64,000 bases of DNA from Paracoccaceae bacterium (GTDB lineage Bacteria; Pseudomonadota; Alphaproteobacteria; Rhodobacterales; Rhodobacteraceae). Positions 55,430 to 63,989 of this stretch are shown here, piece after piece. Both the position numbers and the translations under genes were made by a program. A model generated the notes under the pieces. It was not told where the DNA came from. It saw nothing but the letters and a program-made list of their open reading frames with translations, and did no database searches. The stretch's first letter is position 1. Each line of letters begins with the position of its first letter. The stretch spans positions 186,001 through 250,000 of the forward strand of contig JAIXPH010000048.1 in NCBI GenBank assembly GCA_027486345.1, given 5' to 3'.

Positions 55430-57418
55430 TCAGACGGCCACCCGTTCGCCCAACTCCACGACGCGATCGCGCGGCAGGTGGAAGTAATCGGACGGGTCAG
55501 CCGAAAAGCGCGACAGCACGGCGTAGATGTTGTCGAGCATCCGTTCCAGCCCGATGGGGCCGGTCACCACCGGGCGGCGGCGGCCAAGGAAGAAGCTGGA
55601 GGTCATCACGTTGAACTCCAGCCCTGCCTTTCGGGCATCGGCCATGGCGCGCGACACATTGGGCGTTTCCATGAAACCAAAGCGCAGCGTCACGCGGGCG
55701 AAACGGTCATTCAACTGCTCATAGCTCGCGCGTTCATCGCGGGCGGCAACGGGGATGCGCAAGGTCTCGACAGTCAGGATGACGTTCTGTTCGTGCAAAA
55801 CGCGGTTGTGCTTGAGGTTGTGCAGCAGCGCCGAGGGCACGACCGACGAATCCGGCGTCAGGAAGAACGCCGTGCCGGGGATCATGTGCACCGAGCTATG
55901 CGCCATCGACCGCGCAAACCCGTCCAGCCCGATAAGCTGCTTGTGGCTTTTGGCCAGAACGCTTTGCGTGCCGCGCCACCAAGCCCACATCGCCGTGCCA
56001 AGGGTCAACGCCAGCAACAGCGGCACATACCCGCCGTCGGTCACCTTGGCGAGGTTGGCCGTCAGGAATGCCAGTTCGATCAGCAGCAAGGGTGAGACGA
56101 GCAGCATGGCCAGCGGAGCGGGCAGGATGCCTGCGCGGGTGACATAGATCACCGCCAGCGTCGTGGTGATGACCATGGTCCCGGTCACGGCGATGCCGTA
56201 AGCGGCGGCCAAGGCCTCAGAGCTTTCGAAGGCCACGACCAGCCACAGGACACCAAACAGCAAGATCCAGTTGACCGTCCCGATATAGATCTGCCCGCTT
56301 TGCCCGTGCGAGGTGTGGCGGATCGTCATGCGCGGCAGCAGACCCAGTTGCATCGCGGCGCGGGTCATCGAATAGGCGCCGGAAATCACCGCCTGCGCCG
56401 CGATCACCGTGGCCACCGTGGCAAGGATCACCAAGGCGGGCAGCGCACTGGGCGGGCACAGACGGTAGAACGGATTGTCCAGTGCCGACGGATCGGCCAG
56501 CACCAGCGCGCCCTGCCCCAGATAGTTCAGCACCAGCGCCGGGAAGATCAGCGCGAACCAGGCAAGGATGATCGGCTTGCGGCCGAAATGGCCAAGATCG
56601 GCATACAGCGCCTCGGCCCCGGTCACCGCCAGAAAGACCGCCCCCAGCACGACAAAGGCGATGGCCTGATGCGTCAGCAGGAACGACAGGCCCCAGACAG
56701 GGTTGAAGGCCGCAAGGATGGACGGGTTCTGGATGATCTGCGCCAGACCCAGACCCGCCATGACCAGAAACCACAGGACCGTGATGGGGCCAAAGGCCAC
56801 CGCCATCGCCGAGGTGCCCTGACGCTGCACCAGAAACAGCGCCATCAGGATGACAAGGGTCAGCGGGACAACCCATTCCTCCATGCTGGGCAGGACCAGT
56901 TCCATCCCCTCGACGGCGGACAGGACCGAAATGGCGGGGGTGATGATGGCATCGCCATAGAACAGCGCGGCCCCGATGATCGCCAAGGCCAGCACCGGGA
57001 TCGACCGTCGCCCGATGGCCAGCCGCGCCAAGGTGTACAGCGCCAACACCCCGCCCTCGCCCCGGTTGTCCGCACGCAAAAGAAACAGGACGTATTTGAC
57101 GGTCACCACGATGACCAAAGTCCAGATCAGCAGCGACAGCACCCCCAGCACATCGGCGCGCGTGACACCGTCATGGGCGATGGGGCGCAGCGCCTCGCGG
57201 AAGGCGTAAAGCGGGGAGGTGCCGATGTCGCCGTAGACCACGCCCACGGCCCCGACGGCCAGCGCCAGAACCGATTGGCGCACCGGGTGATGCTCGGACT
57301 CATCGTTTTCACCGCGCAGATAGTCGGCGATGTCGAGTTCGGCTTCATCCATCATTTCGGATGACTTGGAGTCACGCGCTTTTGACGGACTTTCGCCCGA
57401 CCTGCTGTCATTTGTCAT
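55430..57418 (-). CDS. kup: Potassium uptake protein Kup
   Basis: 662 residues with about twelve membrane helices and a ~150-residue cytoplasmic C-terminus. K+ uptake by H+ symport at low potassium or under hyperosmotic stress. The signature GVVYGDIGTSPLYAFREAL is near the N-terminus, followed by ALFYGDAIITPAISVLSAVE and RGEGGVLALYTLA. The N-terminal tail is acidic and serine-rich (about 45 residues). ATG start at 57418. Confidence 0.95.
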   Translation of the reverse strand: MTNDSRSGESPSKARDSKSSEMMDEAELDIADYLRGENDESEHHPVRQSVLALAVGAVGVVYGDIGTSPLYAFREALRPIAHDGVTRADVLGVLSLLIWTLVIVVTVKYVLFLLRADNRGEGGVLALYTLARLAIGRRSIPVLALAIIGAALFYGDAIITPAISVLSAVEGMELVLPSMEEWVVPLTLVILMALFLVQRQGTSAMAVAFGPITVLWFLVMAGLGLAQIIQNPSILAAFNPVWGLSFLLTHQAIAFVVLGAVFLAVTGAEALYADLGHFGRKPIILAWFALIFPALVLNYLGQGALVLADPSALDNPFYRLCPPSALPALVILATVATVIAAQAVISGAYSMTRAAMQLGLLPRMTIRHTSHGQSGQIYIGTVNWILLFGVLWLVVAFESSEALAAAYGIAVTGTMVITTTLAVIYVTRAGILPAPLAMLLVSPLLLIELAFLTANLAKVTDGGYVPLLLALTLGTAMWAWWRGTQSVLAKSHKQLIGLDGFARSMAHSSVHMIPGTAFFLTPDSSVVPSALLHNLKHNRVLHEQNVILTVETLRIPVAARDERASYEQLNDRFARVTLRFGFMETPNVSRAMADARKAGLEFNVMTSSFFLGRRRPVVTGPIGLERMLDNIYAVLSRFSADPSDYFHLPRDRVVELGERVAV

Positions 57419-57615
57419 ATTGAACCGGGGGGAAGGCCGTTACAAAGCCCCGCAGCGGGGTGGTTCGTGCTGGCTGTTTCAGATCGGGCAGACCTGCTGA
57501 TGACTCCATGTCTGGCCTTGGCAGAGGCGACATCGAACAGGATACGCCTTGCCCCCCGTGGCGGCAAGGCGATTCTGCGTCGCGGCATGGCGGCGCGTTG
57601 CGTCGCAGCGTCTCG

Positions 57616-57948
57616 TCAATATTCGTAATAGTAATCCGACACTTCGCAGACATTGACCCCACCACGGGTCAGTTCCTGCCCGTCCTCGAACACGGCGCGG
57701 AAGTCAAAGACGCAGTAGCCATAGTTGTTGTCAAAGTTCAGAGTCATCGCGGCACCGGGGGCGAGCGTCGATGAACCCATCACATCCCCGCCCCAGTTCT
57801 CTGCCCCCGAATTGGTGGAATAGAACCGATAAAGCGTGATGTCGGTGTTGTTGTGAATCCGCACGCGCCGATCCTGCGCCACGGCAGGAAGGGCAAGGGT
57901 TGCTGTCAGGGCAAAGGCGGTCAGGGTGGTCAAAAACGAACGTGTCAT
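57616..57948 (-). CDS. Small secreted protein of unknown function
   Basis: About 110 residues with a clear signal peptide (RSFLTTLTAFALTATLALPA, then VAQ) and a mature part of about 85 residues starting RRVRIHNNTDITLYRFYSTN. It has two cysteines (YGYCVFDFR, GVNVCEVS) that could form a disulphide and ends in a tyrosine-rich DYYYEY. The beta-strand-like pattern suggests a small exported beta protein. No family recognised. An AT-rich stretch upstream (around 57998-58030) looks like its promoter. Confidence 0.6.
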   Translation of the reverse strand: MTRSFLTTLTAFALTATLALPAVAQDRRVRIHNNTDITLYRFYSTNSGAENWGGDVMGSSTLAPGAAMTLNFDNNYGYCVFDFRAVFEDGQELTRGGVNVCEVSDYYYEY

Positions 57949-58072
57949 AAGGGCCTCACGCAAAAACCGGCGAAAATGCGCCGTGGGGCAAGCATCGGCT
58001 GAAGATTATCAAATTTCAATATGTTTGAACGTGTCGCCTACGTCTTTCGGATAGGTTTTGTGCAGCGGATGT

Positions 58073-58549
58073 TCAACCTGCGATCACTGTCCACGGCGTT
58101 TGCATCCGAAATTCCTCAAGGTTCGGCGTCGTCCCGATGCGGTCCACCACGGCAAAACGTCCCGGCGCGTGCAGGGGGGTCAGAACCCCGTGCCACGTGC
58201 CACGGTGCAGGTTGATGCCTTGCGTCCCGTCGGTGACAAAGGCGCGGGGGGTGGCATCGGGGCCATCTGACACGATCACCAGAAACGGATGCTCGCTCAT
58301 CGGCAAAAAGGCCTGTGACCCGTCGGGGTGGCGTTCGATCAGGTCGAAGTCATAGGGCAGGCTGCGCGGGACGGCGTCAAAAATGGAAATCCCGGCGCGT
58401 CCGTCGGGGCCGAAATCCATTGCGGCCCGGTCATGGTGGCGGCGGCAAAGCCCGGCATTGATCAGGCGGAAATCGCCGATTGCGTCCAGCACATCGCCAT
58501 AGGGCGCAAAGGCCTCGGCGGTCAGGGGTTCGGTCGTGATCTGGCGCAT
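58073..58549 (-). CDS. allA: Ureidoglycolate lyase
   Basis: About 158 residues from the ATG at 58549. It splits (S)-ureidoglycolate to glyoxylate and urea, the last step of ureide breakdown. AllA cupin markers: EPLTAEAFAPYGDVLDAIGD, ERHPDGSQAFLPMSEHPFLV and INLHRGTWHGVLTPLHAPGR. Separated from the other ureide genes by the regulator and VOC gene. Divergent from the WYL regulator (84 bp between starts). Confidence 0.93.
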   Translation of the reverse strand: MRQITTEPLTAEAFAPYGDVLDAIGDFRLINAGLCRRHHDRAAMDFGPDGRAGISIFDAVPRSLPYDFDLIERHPDGSQAFLPMSEHPFLVIVSDGPDATPRAFVTDGTQGINLHRGTWHGVLTPLHAPGRFAVVDRIGTTPNLEEFRMQTPWTVIAG

Positions 58550-58633
58550 GGATTTTCCCGCTTTTCGCATTGGCGGCTTCATCTAAGCTGCGGGCGGGCG
58601 GGTTGTCACCGCCCGTTGTCGCGCAGGTGCCCT

Positions 58634-59338
58634 TTGTCCCGATCCCGCCGCCTTTTGGAACTGGTCCAGACCCTGCGCCGCCACCGCCACCCCGTCACAG
58701 CGGCGCAACTGGCAGAAATGCTGGGGGTATCGATCCGCACACTCTATCGCGACATCGACACTCTGCGCGCCGAAGGTGCACCGATCGAGGGTGAGGCGGG
58801 TTTGGGCTACATCCTTCGCCCCGGCTTTCTGCTGCCCCCGCTGATGTTTTCCGAGGATGAGATTGAATCGCTGGCGCTGGGTCTGCGCTGGGTGATCGAC
58901 CGCACCGATGGCGCGATGGCGCTGGCCGCCCGCGATGCCTTGGCCAAGATCGCCGCCGTTCTGCCGCAAGATATGCGCGCCGTGGCGGCGGGGTCAGGGC
59001 TGATCCTGCCGCCCGTGGCCCAGCCGTCGATGGCCGAGGCGCGGTTGCCCGATCTGCGCCGTGCGATCCGGTCAGAACGGCGGGTCCGCATCCGCTATGC
59101 CGATGGCGGCGGGGCAGAAAGCGCGCGGGTGATATGGCCTTTTGCGCTGGCGTTTTTCGAACAGGTGCGCGTCGTGGTGGCATGGTGCGAATTGCGCCAA
59201 GGCTACCGCCATTTCCGCGCCGACCGTATCGCGGCACTTGAGGTGCTGGAGGACCGCTATCCCCGCCGCCGCCATGCGCTGATGAAGGACTGGCAACAGG
59301 CGGAGAGGATCGCCGGGATTGCTACTGACGGAAACTGA
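58634..59338 (+). CDS. YafY-type HTH transcriptional regulator (WYL domain)
   Basis: About 234 residues from a TTG at 58634. An N-terminal winged helix (VTAAQLAEMLGVSIRTLYRD, then IDTLRAEGAPI) of the DeoR/YafY kind, then the WYL region (VRIRYADGGGAESARVIWPF, FEQVRVVVAWCELRQGYRHF), followed by a C-terminal extension. Probably a ligand-controlled regulator; it may control the divergent allA or the following VOC gene, inferred from position only. The TTG start has an AGG upstream; the open frame continues farther back but with no homology. Confidence 0.85.
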   Translation: MSRSRRLLELVQTLRRHRHPVTAAQLAEMLGVSIRTLYRDIDTLRAEGAPIEGEAGLGYILRPGFLLPPLMFSEDEIESLALGLRWVIDRTDGAMALAARDALAKIAAVLPQDMRAVAAGSGLILPPVAQPSMAEARLPDLRRAIRSERRVRIRYADGGGAESARVIWPFALAFFEQVRVVVAWCELRQGYRHFRADRIAALEVLEDRYPRRRHALMKDWQQAERIAGIATDGN

Positions 59339-59398
59339 CACTGCCCCCGGCTAGACCCTGCTCCAAGGCCAATCCCGGCCCAAGTGCAGGAGCATCCG

Positions 59399-59767
59399 AT
59401 GTCCACCACCGTTTTCGCCATCCTTTATGTCACCGAGGTCCGCCGCAGCGCGCAATTCTACGCCGACCACCTTGGCCTGCCGATCCTTGAGGAAAGCCCC
59501 GGTTTCGCCATGCTCGCCCTGCCCAGCGGCGCGATGTTGGGGCTGTGGATCAAGGGCGGGGTGCAGCCCGCCGTCACCGCCGCCCCTGGCGGGTCGGAAC
59601 TCGCCCTGACCCTGCCGGATGAGGCCACGCTGCACGCCCGCCATCAGGAATGGGCGGCTGCCGGGGTCACCATCCTGTCGGCACCGATGACCATGGATTT
59701 CGGCACCAGCTTTACCGCTGTCGATCCCGATGGCCACCGCCTGCGTCTGTTTGTGCCCGCGATGTGA
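59399..59767 (+). CDS. VOC (glyoxalase/bleomycin-resistance-like) family protein
   Basis: About 122 residues from the ATG at 59399 with CAGGAG 6 nt upstream. Two beta-alpha-beta-beta-beta units of the VOC fold: AILYVTEVRRSAQFYADHLG and FGTSFTAVDPDGHRLRLFVP at the end. Members include glyoxalases, dioxygenases and resistance proteins, so the activity is open. Follows the WYL regulator by about 60 bp and may be its target. Confidence 0.85.
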   Translation: MSTTVFAILYVTEVRRSAQFYADHLGLPILEESPGFAMLALPSGAMLGLWIKGGVQPAVTAAPGGSELALTLPDEATLHARHQEWAAAGVTILSAPMTMDFGTSFTAVDPDGHRLRLFVPAM

Positions 59768-59772
59768 ACGGC

Positions 59773-60615
59773 TTAGCGGGCTGGGCCGAAAGCGCCCGGC
59801 CCGCGCAGCCTGGCGTGGCGGTTGACGTCCTTGTAGAGCAGATAGCGGAACCGTCCCGGCCCGGCGGCATAGCAGGCTTGCGGGCAATAGGCGCGCAGCC
59901 ACATGAAATCGCCGGCCTCCACCTCGACCCAGTCGGTGTTCAGCTTATAGACGGCCTTGCCCTCCAGCACGAAAAGCCCGTGCTCCATGACATGGGTTTC
60001 CTCAAACGGGATCACGCCGCCGGGTTGGAAGGTGACGATGTTGACGTGCATGTCGTGGCGCAGGTCAGTGGGATCGACAAAGCGCGTGGTGGCCCAGACG
60101 CCATTGGTATCCGGCATGGCGATGGGGCTGAGGGTCTTTTCGTTGGTCACGAAAGCCGTAGGACGTGCGATGCCGGGGGCGGGTTCGTAGATCTTGCGCA
60201 CCCAGTGGAACCGCGCGGGTTCGCGCCCTTCGGCAAGGAAGGTCCATTTCGCCCCGGCGGGGATATAGGCATATCCCCCGGACTCCAGATCATATCCCTG
60301 CCCGTCGATGGTCAGCGTCGCCTCGCCATGGGTGATGAACAGGACATGTTCAGCGCCCTCTTCGGCATCGGGCGCGTCAGAGCCGCCGCCGGGGGCCACC
60401 TCCATCACATATTGCGAGAAGGTTTCGGAAAACCCGCTCATCGGGCGGGCGATCAGCCAGAGCTTGGTTTTCTCCCACCCCGGCAGATAGCTGGTGACGA
60501 TGTCGGAAAACACGCCCTTGGGCAGGAAGGCGTAGCTGTTGGTGAACACAGCCCGTCCCGTCATCAGTTGCGTTTGCGGCGGCAGGCCCCCGCGCGGGGC
60601 GTAATAGTCGGTCAC
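59773..60615 (-). CDS. allE: (S)-ureidoglycine aminohydrolase
   Basis: 280 residues, two cupin domains. It releases ammonia from (S)-ureidoglycine to give ureidoglycolate, the substrate of AllA. Markers: PPQTQLMTGRAVFTNSYAFL, VTSYLPGWEKTKLWLIARP, GGYAYIPAGAKWTFLAEG and FVDPTDLRHDMHVNIVTFQP followed by PFEETHVMEHGLFVLEGKAV with metal-binding residues. Overlaps the upstream puuE-uraD gene by 4 bp (ATGA). Convergent to the VOC gene. Confidence 0.93.
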   Translation of the reverse strand: MTDYYAPRGGLPPQTQLMTGRAVFTNSYAFLPKGVFSDIVTSYLPGWEKTKLWLIARPMSGFSETFSQYVMEVAPGGGSDAPDAEEGAEHVLFITHGEATLTIDGQGYDLESGGYAYIPAGAKWTFLAEGREPARFHWVRKIYEPAPGIARPTAFVTNEKTLSPIAMPDTNGVWATTRFVDPTDLRHDMHVNIVTFQPGGVIPFEETHVMEHGLFVLEGKAVYKLNTDWVEVEAGDFMWLRAYCPQACYAAGPGRFRYLLYKDVNRHARLRGPGAFGPAR

Positions 60616-62027
60616 GGCAGGATATCCTTTAGCCGGAGTTCGGCGATGCGTTCCACCTGTCGGCAGGCGGTGGCGAATTCGGTGTCGGTGTCATTGGCGA
60701 TCCGCGCATGGAAGGCGCGCAGGATGCTGTCCTTGGTGTTGTCACGGACCGCGATGATGAAGGGAAAGCCGTGCTTGGCAACGTATTCGGTGTTCAGCCG
60801 CTCAAACGTGGCACGTTCGTCATCGGTCAGCGCGTCCAAGGCGGCGCTGGCCTGTTCGGCGGTGGATTCGGGCGTCAGCCGCTTGGCCGCCGCAAGTTTC
60901 CCGGCAAGGTCGGGGTGGGCGCGCAAAACCGCCAGCCGTTCGGCAGGGGCGGCGCTGCGGAACAGGCGGGCGAGGGCATTGTGCAGGCCAATGGCCGAGT
61001 CATGGGCGGGGCCAAGCTCCAGCGCCCAAGCCCGTTCCGCGATCCATGCGGAATGTTCAAAGATGCCGCCGAAGCGTTCGACAAACCGCGCCAGTGTCAT
61101 CTGGCTGGGCCGTTCGATGCGCTGATGCGGATGCGCCTTGGCCCAATGGTCGGCAATGTCGATCCGGCGCGGGAACCAGACACCCTCATGGCTTGCCGCG
61201 TAGTCGAGGAATTTCTTCAGCCCCGCAAACTTGCCCGGCCGTCCGATCAGGCGGTTGTGCAACCCGATGGAGAACATCTTGGCCCGCCCCGCCTGCCCTT
61301 CGGCATAAAGTGTGTCGAAGCTGTCCTTGAGGTAGGAAAAGAACTGCTCGCCCGTGATATATCCCGGTGCTGTGGCAAAGCGCATGTCGTTGGCTTCCAG
61401 CGTGTAGGGGATCACCAACTGGTCATGGTCCCCAACCTCCATCCAATAGGGCAGGTCGTCGTCATAGGTGTCAGATATCCACGCCAGACGCTGCGTTTCG
61501 GCGGTCAGGCGGACGGTGTTCATCGAACAGCGGCCCGTGTACCAGCCCTGCGGCGGTTCCCCGACCACTTCGGTGTGCAGGCGGAAGGATTCGGCGATCT
61601 GGCGGGCTTCTTCTTCTGCAGGCATATCGCGGTGATCGACCCATTTCAGACCGTGGGAGGCAATCTCCCACCCCGCGGCCTTCATCGCGGCCACCTGTTC
61701 GGGGTTGCGGGCAAGGGCGGAGGTCACGCCGTAGATGGTGACGGGAATCCCCATGTCCGTGAACAGGCGGTGCAGCCGCCAGAACCCGGCCCGCGCGCCA
61801 TAGTCATAGATCGATTCCATGTTCCAATGGCGCATCCCCGGCCAAGGGGCGGCCCCGGCGATGTCAGACAGAAACGCCTCGGATTGGGCATCGCCATGCA
61901 GCAGGTTGTTTTCCCCGCCCTCTTCGTAGTTCAGCACGACCGAGACGGCGATCTTTGCCCCACCCGGCCAAGCGGCGTCAGGCGCATTCGGCCCGTGGCC
62001 CCGGAAATCGCGCGGATAGCGGTTCAC
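60612..62027 (-). CDS. PuuE allantoinase fused to UraD (OHCU decarboxylase)
   Basis: About 471 residues from a GTG at 62027 (AGGGG upstream). Residues 1 to about 305 are PuuE, a polysaccharide-deacetylase-type allantoinase: NYEEGGENNLLHGDAQSEAF, EIASHGLKWVDHRDMPAEEE, GWYTGRCSMNTVRL and AWISDTYDDDLPYWMEVGDH. The remaining ~165 residues are UraD, 2-oxo-4-hydroxy-4-carboxy-5-ureidoimidazoline decarboxylase: ALARLFRSAAPAERLAVLRA, HPDLAGKLAAAKRL, and the family's KHGFPFIIAVRDN. The fusion joins two consecutive steps from OHCU through allantoin to allantoate. Divergent from uraH with 149 bp between. Confidence 0.9.
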   Translation of the reverse strand: MNRYPRDFRGHGPNAPDAAWPGGAKIAVSVVLNYEEGGENNLLHGDAQSEAFLSDIAGAAPWPGMRHWNMESIYDYGARAGFWRLHRLFTDMGIPVTIYGVTSALARNPEQVAAMKAAGWEIASHGLKWVDHRDMPAEEEARQIAESFRLHTEVVGEPPQGWYTGRCSMNTVRLTAETQRLAWISDTYDDDLPYWMEVGDHDQLVIPYTLEANDMRFATAPGYITGEQFFSYLKDSFDTLYAEGQAGRAKMFSIGLHNRLIGRPGKFAGLKKFLDYAASHEGVWFPRRIDIADHWAKAHPHQRIERPSQMTLARFVERFGGIFEHSAWIAERAWALELGPAHDSAIGLHNALARLFRSAAPAERLAVLRAHPDLAGKLAAAKRLTPESTAEQASAALDALTDDERATFERLNTEYVAKHGFPFIIAVRDNTKDSILRAFHARIANDTDTEFATACRQVERIAELRLKDILP

Positions 62028-62176
62028 TGCTTCGTCCCCTTGCCTGTTGTCTGCGCAGCTTAGGCCCGCATTGCGGCGGGGTTTATCAAAAAATGCCGAA
62101 AGGTGCTGTTCGCCATCGCGGGACTGTCGCTTAGCCCCCGGATCGTGCCTATTCTGGTGGCAAAACGGAGGGTTCG

Positions 62177-62530
62177 ATGGGAAAGCTGACGACACATGTG
62201 CTGGACACCGCGCGCGGCAAGCCTGCGGCGGGGGTGAAAATCTGGCTCTACCGGGTGACTGGCAACTCGCACAAGAAAATCGCCGAGGTGGTCACCAATG
62301 ACGATGGCCGCGTCGATGGGCCGATCCTTGAGGGCAAAGCCTTTACCGAAGGGGGGTATGAGCTGGTGTTTCACGCAGGCGACTATCTGCGCGCCACGGG
62401 TCAGGCTGGCGAAGGGGAGTTGTTTCTCGATCAAATCCCGATCCGTTTTGGTGTGCCGGATGCGGGGCAGCATTACCATGTGCCGCTGTTGATTTCGCCC
62501 TTCGCCTATTCCACCTATCGCGGCAGCTGA
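62177..62530 (+). CDS. uraH: 5-hydroxyisourate hydrolase
   Basis: 117 residues, transthyretin-like. Hydrolyses 5-hydroxyisourate to OHCU, feeding UraD. Markers: LTTHVLDTARGKPAAGVKI at the start and the C-terminal YSTYRGS signature, with HYHVPLLISPFAYS before it. Start at the ATG 62177 after ACGGAGGGTTCG. Divergent from puuE-uraD, so the shared 149-bp gap probably holds both promoters. Its 3' end overlaps the convergent hydrolase gene by 16 bp. Confidence 0.95.
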   Translation: MGKLTTHVLDTARGKPAAGVKIWLYRVTGNSHKKIAEVVTNDDGRVDGPILEGKAFTEGGYELVFHAGDYLRATGQAGEGELFLDQIPIRFGVPDAGQHYHVPLLISPFAYSTYRGS

Positions 62531-63225
62531 CGCCTGCGCCCGCCCGCGCCGACCGCCAGCCGGATCAGACGGCGGCGGTCGCCCTTGGCGGCGGCATCGA
62601 CAAGGCCCCAGAGCAGGCCCACCGATTTCAGATGCGCCGTCAGGCCGGAATGGGTGTGGCCCGGAAAGATCAGGTGATCCACCCCGTCCCGCTGCGGAAA
62701 GTTCAGCGCGTGAATGGCGTCATCCTGCAACCCGTGGCACAGGATCACCCAGCCCTTGGGCAAGGGTGGCACGGGCCGCGTCTTTGGCTTGATCCGGTCG
62801 GTCCAGTCGCGCCAGCGTTTTTCCTGCGGGTCGTCGATGCGGTGTTGCGGCGAAAACGCCAGCGTTGCATCGGCGTTCAGGATCTCTCCCGCCACCAGCG
62901 CGGCAAATGCCCCCATCGATTTGCCCACCGTCACGATGCGGTTTATCGGCTGGCGCGCGCGCAGGGTGGTCAGCGATTGGTGCAGCACCTCAACAAAGCC
63001 CGGCGCATGGGTCCATGTGCGTTCGGCATCGGTGACAAACAGCGCAGGCCGCCCGCCCGCCGTGGCAGAGCCTGCGAATTCAGGCGAAGGCGCGCGGCTG
63101 GCGTCATGGCCGATGCTGGCAAAGGCGATAACCAGAGTATCGCCGGGTCCGGGCAGGTGGTCCACGGCATGGGGGCCAAACTCGGCCAGACGTTCAAAGG
63201 ATTTTACAGCCCCGGCGCTGTCCAT
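62515..63225 (-). CDS. Alpha/beta hydrolase-like protein
   Basis: About 236 residues from the ATG at 63225. The nucleophile elbow is VGKSMGAFAALVAG (Ser in GxSxG), and a late His region lies in IFPGHTHSGLTAHLKSVG. The first strands (DTLVIAFASIGHDASRAPSP) fit the fold. Ends in an unusual Arg-rich tail (RRRLIRLAVGAGGRRRQLPR). Probably an esterase/acyltransferase-like enzyme acting on an unknown substrate. It overlaps the upstream metallophosphoesterase gene by about 22 bp. Confidence 0.75.
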   Translation of the reverse strand: MDSAGAVKSFERLAEFGPHAVDHLPGPGDTLVIAFASIGHDASRAPSPEFAGSATAGGRPALFVTDAERTWTHAPGFVEVLHQSLTTLRARQPINRIVTVGKSMGAFAALVAGEILNADATLAFSPQHRIDDPQEKRWRDWTDRIKPKTRPVPPLPKGWVILCHGLQDDAIHALNFPQRDGVDHLIFPGHTHSGLTAHLKSVGLLWGLVDAAAKGDRRRLIRLAVGAGGRRRQLPR

Positions 63226-63989
63226 CGACCGCCCTCCTGCCGCAGGGTCCACTCGGCATCGGCGCGAAAGCTCTTGTCGGGTTGCGCGCGGATATGGGTC
63301 AGGGTCACGGCAGAGTCGCCAAGGTCCAGCATGGTAAAGGCATTGCCATCGCTGCGGGTCCGGGTTGAAACACAGGTGCCTGCCTGCACCGACAGCACAT
63401 CGGGCGCAAGGCTTAGAGGGGCGGCGTAAGTAAAATGCAGGTGACCGGAGAGGACAATCTCGACCCCCATCGCGGCGAAAGCAGCAGCAGCCTCGGTCGC
63501 GCCGGACAAGGAGCGCGGCTCTCCGGGCGGGCCTTCGACCGGGTGGTGCATGGCGACGATGCGGCGGCGGTCCGGGGCGGCGTCAAAGGTGCGGCGCAGG
63601 CGATCCAGTTGCGCGGGGGTGATGCGGCCATCCTTCCACACCAAGGGGTTGGCCGTATTCACCCCGACGATCCGCACGGTTCCGGCATCCACTATCGGCT
63701 CAAGCTCGGGCAAGATGGCATGATATCGATACCACGGGCGGAACAGGCGCAGGGCAAGATTGCCCAAGGGCGTGTCATGATTGCCAGGAATGGCCAGCAC
63801 GGGCGCGGGCAAGGCTGCGATAAACCGCGCGGCGGCGGCAAATTGCGCAGGCCGCGCGCGTTGGGTCAGATCGCCCGACAGCACCACGACATCGGGACGC
63901 GCGCCCGCCACCCATGCGCAGAGCGGTTGCAACAGCGCGGGATCTTCGGTGCCGAAATGCGGGTCGGACAGGTGGATGATCCGGGTCAC
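63204..63989 (-). CDS. Metallophosphoesterase (CpdA/GpdQ-like)
   Basis: 261 residues, GTG start. The calcineurin-like metal sites are visible: IIHLSDPHFGTEDP (Asp, His), VVLSGDLTQRARPAQF (Asp), AIPGNHDTPLGN (Asn, His), MHHPVEGPP and LSGHLHFTYAAPLS (His). It hydrolyses phosphodiesters; cAMP or glycerophosphodiesters are family possibilities. Its start overlaps the stop of another minus-strand gene (GTGA), of which only the last four codons are in the window. Confidence 0.88.
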   Translation of the reverse strand: MTRIIHLSDPHFGTEDPALLQPLCAWVAGARPDVVVLSGDLTQRARPAQFAAAARFIAALPAPVLAIPGNHDTPLGNLALRLFRPWYRYHAILPELEPIVDAGTVRIVGVNTANPLVWKDGRITPAQLDRLRRTFDAAPDRRRIVAMHHPVEGPPGEPRSLSGATEAAAAFAAMGVEIVLSGHLHFTYAAPLSLAPDVLSVQAGTCVSTRTRSDGNAFTMLDLGDSAVTLTHIRAQPDKSFRADAEWTLRQEGGRWTAPGL

